From NCBI GenBank assembly GCA_900549355.1, contig UROA01000012.1:1-21564 (forward strand): 21,564 bases of DNA. Reading direction: 5' to 3'. Position numbers and translations under genes: made by a program. This document shows, piece by piece, positions 14,329 through 20,298 of this stretch. The DNA comes from an uncultured Collinsella sp. Its GTDB lineage: Bacteria; Actinomycetota; Coriobacteriia; Coriobacteriales; Coriobacteriaceae. Position 1 is the first letter of the stretch. Each line of letters starts with the position of its first letter. A model generated the notes under the pieces. That model saw only the letters and a list, made by a program, of their open reading frames with translations, searched no databases and had not been told where the DNA came from.

Positions 14329-15759
14329 TCAGGTGGTTGTCGGGACATAGGGATAGTATTCAAAGCGCAGTGTCATAAGCCGCTGTGGGGATTCAATAGC
14401 CGCGGCGATGATATTGGCATCGCGGGCACGATCAAACCCTTCGAGTTCGATCTGATACGAGACGTCTTGCATAATGTCCAGACGTCGCCAGGCTAGGAGT
14501 GTGTCACCATCGAATTCTAAGGTCTTGCCTCCGTCTGGAGCAACGGCGTATAGACGCAGCTTGGCGGTGGTTGCGGGGTCGACAACCGTGACCTTTTTAA
14601 TTTCGTTTCGAGTATTCTTGGCGCCCAACAAGGTGAGCAGTGTTGGGGCCACGACCTCGCCCGATGGCAAAAAGACGACTTCGATGGATTCAGGAAATGC
14701 GATGATGGCTGACTTGCGGACGGGCTGATTGGCGGCGGCAACTTCGATGTTCGCAGCGTCGATGACCTCTGTGTGGTCGAGCGCGGCAAGCACGCAGCAG
14801 TTACCTTCATCGATCTCTTGAGGATCAGCAAGCCCCAGGCTGTCCGCGAGCTCGGGATCGTTTAGATCGGCAGCGGGCTCATTCGGTGCTTCGAAAGAAG
14901 CTGGGACGCTGTTTGTCGGCGACGGCGTGTCGCCCGCACCTGCTTCTTTATCCGCGCTCTCTTCTTGTATGGTTGCGTTGATGGGTTCGTCGTTTGAGGG
15001 GAGCGTCTTGGCGTCAAGCGCGGAGGGGAGAATTCCGATGGCTCCGGATCCGTTCCACTCCATTTCGAGAAGCGCCGGGTCGGCAAGAATGCGTTGCCTG
15101 CTTTGCGCGTGGGCATCGATTTCAATAGGGCCTGCCTCTATCCCTCGTGTAAGACTGAGTGATCCGGCTGGCTTCTCGAAATGAGCGTCTGTGTCTTTGG
15201 CGCTGACGGCGTAGAACAGCAGGGACGCTTCTCCCGCCGCGATGGCATCGGTGCCGGCTTTGGTCAGCCGCAACGATGCCGTGAATGAGAGGGTGGGCTG
15301 CGTGTCGTCTGCATTCGCGGCGGCGCAGCCCAGACATATACCGCCTCCTTTCTCGAAAAACGTACCGTCGAAGGCGACCTTCGCTCCGTTCGCCGAGTCA
15401 TCGATCGAAGCGATGTCGATGCGCAGCTCTAAATTGCATGGATCGCCATCTGCATCGAGCACAACCGAGCGCCACGTGCAGACGGCGCACCCCGCCTGGG
15501 AGCCGTTTGCCTTGTTCGAACGATTGATATCCACGACTATCGAGCCGTCCGTATTACGACGAAGGCATCCCGAGGTCGAGATTGCGGCCTGTGCGATCGA
15601 AAAACGCTTGCACGCAATGGCGCTCGACGGATTTGGTGCGGAACTTAGGGCTGCTGGTAAGGAGTCTGCCATGACGGGAGTCGCCCAAGCGGCGACAGGC
15701 GTTCCGGTTGCGAGCGCGCCGCAGAGTGCGACGACGGGCAAAAGGTTCTTCGATGCCAT
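14329..15759 (-). CDS. Secreted Cys-containing protein, function unknown
   Basis: Exported protein of 476 residues, last gene of the surface-protein cluster. The signal peptide is clear (MASKNLLPVVALCGALATGTPVAAWA, cleavage near 26-31). The mature part has two CxxC pairs (CAVC at 91-94 and CLGC at 142-145) with further cysteines at 50, 65 and 108, then a beta-rich region, an acidic Ala/Pro/Ser-rich linker (about 265-310), a CC pair, and a C-terminal beta-rich segment ending in TTT. No sortase motif or C-terminal membrane helix is present, so it is released or held by other proteins. The cysteine pairs could form disulfides or bind metal. AAGGAG precedes the ATG. It starts 18 bases after the LAQTG protein gene. 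I do not recognise the family. Confidence 0.8.
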   Translation of the reverse strand: MASKNLLPVVALCGALATGTPVAAWATPVMADSLPAALSSAPNPSSAIACKRFSIAQAAISTSGCLRRNTDGSIVVDINRSNKANGSQAGCAVCTWRSVVLDADGDPCNLELRIDIASIDDSANGAKVAFDGTFFEKGGGICLGCAAANADDTQPTLSFTASLRLTKAGTDAIAAGEASLLFYAVSAKDTDAHFEKPAGSLSLTRGIEAGPIEIDAHAQSRQRILADPALLEMEWNGSGAIGILPSALDAKTLPSNDEPINATIQEESADKEAGAGDTPSPTNSVPASFEAPNEPAADLNDPELADSLGLADPQEIDEGNCCVLAALDHTEVIDAANIEVAAANQPVRKSAIIAFPESIEVVFLPSGEVVAPTLLTLLGAKNTRNEIKKVTVVDPATTAKLRLYAVAPDGGKTLEFDGDTLLAWRRLDIMQDVSYQIELEGFDRARDANIIAAAIESPQRLMTLRFEYYPYVPTTT

Positions 15760-15777
15760 GGGGTCTCCTTAGCTAAT

Positions 15778-16089
15778 TTAGTGCGGCCTGTCCGTGTTTT
15801 GTTTCTGGCTGCGTTTGATGTGCAGACCGAGGCCGGCGGTTCCCGCGCCTGCTGCTGTGGCGCCTGCTGCCAAGAGCCATCGTCTGTCGCCTGTCTGCGC
15901 CAACGGTTCCTCGCGGTCGCCGCGGTCGAGCTCCGAGAGGTCGACCGTCACTTGCGTGGCGGCCTGCGCCTTTTCTTGCTGAGCAAAGGCCATGGCTGGC
16001 CCAAACGCTAGGATGCTGACGGCGGCGGCCAGGGCGACGGCCTTATGCCGTATGCGCACCGGGCTCGACCGTCCAGGTGATCGTTGCAA
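15778..16089 (-). CDS. Very small LAXTG-type cell-wall-anchored protein
   Basis: Surface protein of about 100 residues. A signal peptide (hydrophobic AVALAAAVSILAFGPAMAFA, cleavage near AFA/QQ) is followed by only about 31 mature residues, then LAQTG, a hydrophobic stretch (WLLAAGATAAGAGTAGLGL) and a basic tail (KRSQK). This is the layout of a sortase substrate. LAXTG in place of LPXTG is the motif associated with class E sortases of high-GC Gram-positive bacteria. The start is uncertain: the ATG at 16089 overlaps the preceding gene by 47 bases and has only a weak AGG upstream, while a GTG at 16059 would also give a complete signal peptide. It sits inside a run of exported-protein genes. The mature part is too short for a folded domain, so it may be a linker, a tip or a base component. 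Confidence 0.72.
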   Translation of the reverse strand: MQRSPGRSSPVRIRHKAVALAAAVSILAFGPAMAFAQQEKAQAATQVTVDLSELDRGDREEPLAQTGDRRWLLAAGATAAGAGTAGLGLHIKRSQKQNTDRPH

Positions 16090-16641
16090 CCTGATCGCCT
16101 TCGCCGGTTACGCGGAAGACGTCGCGCGTGACGCGGGCGACGTTTCCGCTTGTCTTGAGCTTAATTTTGTCCGTGCCGCCGGTAATGCCCTGGTAGCCCA
16201 TGTCGAAGGCTGCGTTCTTGGAAAGATCGAGGCCCGTCTCCTGCATTGCGGCGCTGGCGTTCTGGAGTGCGCCGTCGGGGCCGACCTTAAAGTCGATGGA
16301 GTTCTGTGCGGTCCGGCCTTGGCGTCGGCAGCAATGGTCCAGGTGTTCATGGCGTCGATCTTCATGTTGGTGACATGGATGCCGTAGGCCGAATGATTGT
16401 CGATGGTGGTCGCGTCTTCTGAGGGGCCCTGAAGCGTGCCGTCGGCCTTGGCGACGAAGGGAATAACCGTCGGAACTTTGAACTCAACGTTGTCGATCTC
16501 GGTCCTGACCATTACTTTCGTGGTTCCAACGCGCCCGGCTGCCATAGCTGGCGTCGGGGCGGCGCCCATTGCGAGCGCGAGCGCGAGCCCTGCGCCCACG
16601 ACGAGCGCTCTGGCTCCGTTCATGTTCCTGGTGATGTCCAT
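16043..16641 (-). pseudogene. Secreted protein gene with a single-base frameshift
   Basis: Two overlapping frames join into one plausible exported protein of about 199 residues. The first part runs from the ATG at 16641 (AAAGGAA upstream), with a signal peptide (ALVVGAGLALALAMGAAPTPAMAA), through MNTWTIAADAKAG. The frame is then lost near 16305-16318. The -1 relative frame continues with NSIDFKVGPDGALQNASAAM and on to a stop at 16043. Adding one base near 16312 would give an uninterrupted protein; without it, translation runs on into Arg/Pro/Ser-rich sequence to about 16108. The restored C-terminal part looks beta-rich and ends ITWTVEPGAHTA. It may be a true mutation, phase variation, an assembly error or programmed frameshifting, although there is no slippery heptamer. 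I do not recognise the family. Confidence 0.72.
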
Positions 16642-16730
16642 GGTCGTTCCTTTCTATTCGCCGCGGGCCGTCCCCGCGATGATTGGACGAATGCTGGTGA
16701 ATTGCGTGCGGTGTCGCGTCGGCCGGAAGG

Positions 16731-17240
16731 CTAGTTCTCGGCTTGCTCAACCTGCACCTTGACACGTGTCGGATTGCCGTGGCTGTCGAGGGTCTTTGTA
16801 TCGAGTGCCTGGATCTCGATGTACGCCTCGCCTTCTTTGATGTCGCCGGCGGGGCACGTCTCGATTGTCTTGCCGGTCTCGACCACACCGGATTCGTACA
16901 TGGTCTCGTCGTTTTGGATGACGCGGAATCGCTGGGGAAATTTATTGTCTTGGACGTTTTGCACGTTGACGCGCAGCTTGCCGTCCTCCTGCAACTGAGC
17001 GACCGGCGCGACCGAAATCGTCATCATGTTGTCGCGGACGATGGCGTCGAGCTCATCTTGGATTTCCTGGCGCGTTTTGCCCTCGGCCGTCGTAACCGAA
17101 GCGCCCGCCTCGGGTACGGGCTGCGACTGCCAAGCGTATAGTCCTACGGCGACAAGGGCGCAGACGATGGCCATGCAGGCAACGATGAGCTTCTTGCGAT
17201 GCCCCAGGTCTGCAAAGTGGGGTGGTTTCTTCACGCTCAT
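16731..17240 (-). CDS. Membrane-anchored extracytoplasmic protein, function unknown
   Basis: Protein of 169 residues with a basic cytoplasmic N-terminus (about 1-20), one membrane segment (about 21-43, LIVACMAIVCALVAVGLYAW) and an external part. After a short helical stretch (KTRQEIQDELDAIVRDNM) comes a beta-domain with RVNVQNVQDNKFPQRFRVIQN, MYESGVVETGKTIE and EGEAYIEIQALD. This layout resembles small helper proteins in Gram-positive surface-protein clusters, in which a gain-of-strand beta-domain is followed by ESGxIxPG-like text; that likeness is from memory and weak. Its ATG overlaps the stop of the 98-residue gene by four bases. The frame continues upstream across that gene, but that part is Arg-rich shadow sequence and is rejected. 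Confidence 0.78.
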   Translation of the reverse strand: MSVKKPPHFADLGHRKKLIVACMAIVCALVAVGLYAWQSQPVPEAGASVTTAEGKTRQEIQDELDAIVRDNMMTISVAPVAQLQEDGKLRVNVQNVQDNKFPQRFRVIQNDETMYESGVVETGKTIETCPAGDIKEGEAYIEIQALDTKTLDSHGNPTRVKVQVEQAEN

Positions 17241-17533
17241 GCGGCATCCTTGGCGGTATAGACACGCGCAAAGGTGGACGGATCCGCTCCAAAGAGCATG
17301 TGAAGCATCAGGCGGCGCGAGTAGACGAGCTCTTCGAAGTCGGGAGGGAGCTCGATGTCGTGGATATGCGCGATGTGGTAGGCGAGCGCCGAGAACGACT
17401 CGGGGTCGCAGATCACATCGGTGGTAACGTGGTAGACCGCCGTATCGGGGAATGCCTCTTCGTCGAAAGGCAGGAGATGGGGATCGTCGTCGACTTCGAT
17501 GGCGATGCCGTACTGGGGCCAGTAATATGCCAT
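17237..17533 (-). CDS. Small hypothetical protein, first gene of the surface cluster
   Basis: Acidic protein of 98 residues with no signal peptide or membrane segment, so probably cytoplasmic. The ATG at 17533 follows GGGAGGTT at good spacing, and its stop overlaps the start of the membrane-anchored gene by four bases, which supports real translation. The text WPQYGIAIEVDDDPH then VYHVTTDVICDPESFSALAYHIA faintly recalls the core strand of Vsr/DUF559-like nuclease domains (WPxxxVAIEVDxxxxH). The usual flanking catalytic positions are not recognisable, so nuclease activity is not claimed. The family is not recognised. Confidence 0.7.
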   Translation of the reverse strand: MAYYWPQYGIAIEVDDDPHLLPFDEEAFPDTAVYHVTTDVICDPESFSALAYHIAHIHDIELPPDFEELVYSRRLMLHMLFGADPSTFARVYTAKDAA

Positions 17534-17553
17534 GGGAACCTCCCTGCTTCTGG

Positions 17554-17577
17554 GCCAAAACTTCTATCGGTTTTGGC
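17554..17577. promoter_or_regulatory. Perfect 8-base palindrome upstream of the surface cluster
   Basis: GCCAAAAC (17554-17561) and GTTTTGGC (17570-17577) are perfect inverted repeats with an eight-base spacer, 21 bases upstream of the start at 17533. No T-run follows on either strand, so it is more like an operator than a terminator. Confidence 0.45.
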
Positions 17578-17606
17578 TGTCGACGCCGACCGTATCAGCC
17601 GCTACT

Positions 17607-17656
17607 TGACCAATTTCTGACCAAATGCTTGACGGATTGGCGTCTTCGCAGATAAA
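17607..17656 (+). promoter_or_regulatory. Phased TGAC repeats and candidate distal promoter of the dehydrogenase/Etf operon
   Basis: TGAC occurs at 17607, 17618 and 17630, spaced 11 and 12 bases (about one helical turn), twice within TGACCAA. The third copy forms the -35-like TTGACG (17629-17634), followed after 16 bases by GATAAA (17651-17656). This could be an activator-dependent promoter on the plus strand, some 220 bases upstream of the GTG at 17879. By eye only. Confidence 0.35.
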
Positions 17657-17683
17657 AGGCGGCAAAAAATACTTCAACTTTTT

Positions 17684-17702
17684 TCGAGCGACAATCGAGC
17701 GA
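17684..17702. repeat. Tandem 8-base direct repeat in the divergent control region
   Basis: TCGAGCGA occurs at 17684-17691 and 17695-17702, an 11-base period, with a partial third copy TCGGCGA at 17704-17710. It lies about 30 bases downstream of the candidate distal promoter, where a bound regulator could block elongation. Part of the 345-base gap 17534-17878, which contains no credible gene. Confidence 0.35.
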
Positions 17703-17768
17703 TCGGCGACGGCAGGGAGATATGTGTCAAAAGCATCGTCTGTCGAGGAAAACCAGCCGCTCACCGAA

Positions 17769-17808
17769 TTACACGAACGTAAAAAACGCCAATTATGGAG
17801 ACGGTCTC
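17769..17808 (+). promoter_or_regulatory. Candidate proximal promoter with palindrome at the expected start
   Basis: TTACAC (17769-17774), a 16-base spacer and AATTAT (17791-17796) form a moderate sigma-70-like promoter. The palindrome GAGACGGTCTC (17798-17808) covers the expected transcription start. The GTG of the FAD dehydrogenase is about 75 bases further on. Confidence 0.35.
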
Positions 17809-17878
17809 GAACACGTCGACGAAACGATGCGGTAACATCTCCCTGCAAACACTGTAGTTAGCTAAAGGGGGAGTTCGC

Positions 17879-19480
17879 GTGTCTGCAACCATTAAACCCT
17901 TCACCGACGAGTTCGAAGAGTATGGTCGCGATGAGTCTCGCACATCGGGCGAGGCCTCGAGCATCTCGTTTCCGACAACGGAAAACGAGGTCCGTGCCAT
18001 TTTGGAAAAGCTCCATGCCGAGCGTGTCCCGGTAACGGTTCAGGGCGCCCGAACCGGCCTTGCCGCCGGTGCCGTGCCCCACGGCGGGCATATCCTCAAT
18101 ACTTCCCGTATGAATCGCTACTTGGGCCTTCGCCGCGATGAACAAGGCCAATTTTTGCTGCGCGTGGAGCCGGGCGTTGTGCTCTCGGAGCTGCGCAAGC
18201 AGCTGAGCAAGAAAGTGCTGCCGACCGCTGGTTGGGACCAGGCATCGCTCGAGGCCTACGAGGAGTTCCAAGAGGCCCCCGAGCAGTTTTTTCCCACCGA
18301 TCCCACCGAGGCATCTGCCTGTCTGGGCGGCGTGGCGGCATGTAACGCCTCCGGTGCCCGCAGCTACGCCTACGGCCCCATGCGCCCACATATCACGGGA
18401 CTCCACGTCGCGCTGGCTGATGGCGATTTGCTTGAGCTTCAGCGCGGCGAGGCTTTTGCCCAGGGCCGCCACCTGTCGCTTGTGACGGCAGCGGGCCGTG
18501 CTCTCGAGCTCGACCTTCCCGACTACACCATGCCCAAGACCAAAAATGCTTCGGGCTATTTCGTTGCTGACGATATGGATGCCATCGACCTGTTTATCGG
18601 TGCGTGTGGCACAATCGGCGTCATCACTGAGCTCGAGATTGCCCTGCAGGCGGCGCCTGCGGTCGTTTGGGGCGTGAGCTGTTTCTTTGACAGCGAAGAC
18701 AAGGCCGTGTCCTTCACCGATTCTGTGCGTCCCGTCCTGTCCCACGCGGCTGCCATCGAATATTTCGATGCGGGCGCCCTGGATATCCTGCGTCGTCAGC
18801 GTGAGCAGTCGACCGCGTTCGCCTCGCTGCCGCCGCTCGACAAAGAGGTCAAGGTCTGTGTCTACGTGGAGCTCGACTGCGACGACGAAGTTCAGGCGAC
18901 TGAGGAGCTGTATCACTTGGGGTGGGTACTGGAGCTTGCGGGCGGCAGTGACGATGCGACATGGGTCGCGCGCACCGAGGTCGATCGCGAGTGTCAGCGA
19001 TTCTTCCGCCATGCGGTCCCCGAGAGTGTCAACATGTTCATCGACGAGCGTCGCCGCACCGACCCCACCATTACCAAGCTGGGGTCGGACATGTCGGTGC
19101 CCAACGCGCGCCTGGCCGATGTCGTGGCCCTCTATCGCCGTACGCTGGCCGAAAGCGGGCTTGAGTCTGCCGCCTGGGGACATATCGGCAACAACCATCT
19201 GCATGTGAACATTCTGCCGCGCGATGCACAGGATTATCGCCGCGGCGGAGAACTCTTTGCCCAGTGGGCTTCCGAGGTCACGGCCATGGGCGGTGCCGTT
19301 TCTGCCGAGCACGGCGTCGGCAAGATCAAGGCGGGCTTCTTGGAGACGATGTACGGTCACGAGGCCATGGTCGAGTCGGCGCGGCTCAAGCTCCAGCTCG
19401 ATCCTGCCGGGCAGCTGGGTCGCGGTAACCTGTTTTCGGAGAAGCTCTTGGATGAGCTCGTCCAGAAAGGGGGCGCGTGA
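17879..19480 (+). CDS. FAD-linked oxidoreductase, D-lactate dehydrogenase / GlcD type
   Basis: Flavoprotein of 533 residues that oxidises a 2-hydroxyacid, most likely lactate, and passes electrons to the EtfAB pair encoded directly after it. The N-terminal FAD-binding domain shows VPVTVQGARTGLAAGAVP (about 50-67), VEPGVVLSEL, FPTDPTEASACLGGVAACNASGARS (about 142-165) and CGTIGVITELEIAL (about 244-257). The C-terminal oxidase domain has WGHIGNNHLHVNILP (about 433-447), whose histidines match metal/substrate ligands of the family, and AEHGVGKIKAGFL (about 477 on). No membrane segment is seen. The GTG follows GGGGGAG at good spacing, and its stop lies immediately before the etfB start. By order and partners it corresponds to LctD of the Acetobacterium woodii lactate dehydrogenase complex. 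Glycolate or another 2-hydroxyacid cannot be excluded. Confidence 0.85.
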   Translation: MSATIKPFTDEFEEYGRDESRTSGEASSISFPTTENEVRAILEKLHAERVPVTVQGARTGLAAGAVPHGGHILNTSRMNRYLGLRRDEQGQFLLRVEPGVVLSELRKQLSKKVLPTAGWDQASLEAYEEFQEAPEQFFPTDPTEASACLGGVAACNASGARSYAYGPMRPHITGLHVALADGDLLELQRGEAFAQGRHLSLVTAAGRALELDLPDYTMPKTKNASGYFVADDMDAIDLFIGACGTIGVITELEIALQAAPAVVWGVSCFFDSEDKAVSFTDSVRPVLSHAAAIEYFDAGALDILRRQREQSTAFASLPPLDKEVKVCVYVELDCDDEVQATEELYHLGWVLELAGGSDDATWVARTEVDRECQRFFRHAVPESVNMFIDERRRTDPTITKLGSDMSVPNARLADVVALYRRTLAESGLESAAWGHIGNNHLHVNILPRDAQDYRRGGELFAQWASEVTAMGGAVSAEHGVGKIKAGFLETMYGHEAMVESARLKLQLDPAGQLGRGNLFSEKLLDELVQKGGA

Positions 19481-19482
19481 AG

Positions 19483-20298
19483 ATGAGCGATTTCCATATG
19501 GTGGTGTGCGTCAAGGCCGTGCCGGGCAGCACCGAGGTCAAGATGGACCCCAAGACCAATACCATCGTTCGCGATGGCAAGCAGGCGGTCATTAATCCCT
19601 TTGACGCGAGTGCTTTGGAATGCGCGCTGGCGCTGAAGGACGACTTTATCGGCTTTGGCATGGATGTGCGCGTGACGGTGGTGTCGATGGGCATCCCCGC
19701 GACCGAGTCACTGCTGCGCGACTGTATCGCCCGCGGTGCCGACGACGCGCTGCTGCTGACCGACCGAGCCTTTGCGGGCGCCGATACCCTAGCCACCACC
19801 TATGCCCTCAAATGCGGCATCGAGGCGCTCGGCGAGGACTTCGACCTGCTCATCTGCGGCAAGATGGCGGTGGATGGCGATACGGCCCAGATTGGTCCCG
19901 AGCTTGCCGGTGCCTTTGATATTCCCTGCGTGACCGACGTGAGCTGCGTGCAGAGCGCGGGCTTTACGACCTGTGGCTCGCTGGCGCTCGTTCACGGATG
20001 CGATGCCGGCGAGGAGACGGTCTATCTGGAGATGCCGTGCGCGATGACGACTACCAAGGAGATTGGCCAGTTGCGTATGCCGAGTATTGCCGGTATTCGC
20101 GCGGCAGAGGAGGCGGACGTGCGCGTGGTCAGTGCCGCCGACGTGAACGCCGATCCCTCGCGTTGTGGCCTTGCCGGATCACCGACGCAGGTCGTGCGCT
20201 CGTTTGTGCCCGACCGTGATCAAACGTGCGAGGCCGTTGAGGGAACGGCGCCCGAGCAGGCGGCAAAGCTTGCCAAGATTATCGAGGGGATGGCATAG
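19483..20298 (+). CDS. etfB: Electron transfer flavoprotein beta subunit
   Basis: Cytoplasmic electron carrier subunit, 271 residues. It has the EtfB N-terminus VVCVKAVPGSTEVKMDPKTN, NPFDASALECALAL (about 38-51), VSMGIPATESLLRDCIARGAD, and the nucleotide-binding CGKMAVDGDTAQIGPELAG (about 124-142). PCAMTTTKE and LRMPSIAGI follow. In bifurcating Etf complexes this subunit carries the FAD that reduces or oxidises NAD and ferredoxin; in other Etfs it binds AMP. The two are not separable by eye. A GTG at 19477 overlaps the upstream stop, but the ATG at 19483 is preferred because AAAGGGGG lies nine bases upstream. The etfA ATG follows its stop with no gap. Confidence 0.92.
   Translation: MSDFHMVVCVKAVPGSTEVKMDPKTNTIVRDGKQAVINPFDASALECALALKDDFIGFGMDVRVTVVSMGIPATESLLRDCIARGADDALLLTDRAFAGADTLATTYALKCGIEALGEDFDLLICGKMAVDGDTAQIGPELAGAFDIPCVTDVSCVQSAGFTTCGSLALVHGCDAGEETVYLEMPCAMTTTKEIGQLRMPSIAGIRAAEEADVRVVSAADVNADPSRCGLAGSPTQVVRSFVPDRDQTCEAVEGTAPEQAAKLAKIIEGMA

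Noticed and set aside
17858..19360. 500-codon minus-strand open frame antisense to the FAD dehydrogenase
   Set aside because: Shadow of the real plus-strand gene with intact family motifs; no ribosome-binding site or recognisable motif in the antisense product.
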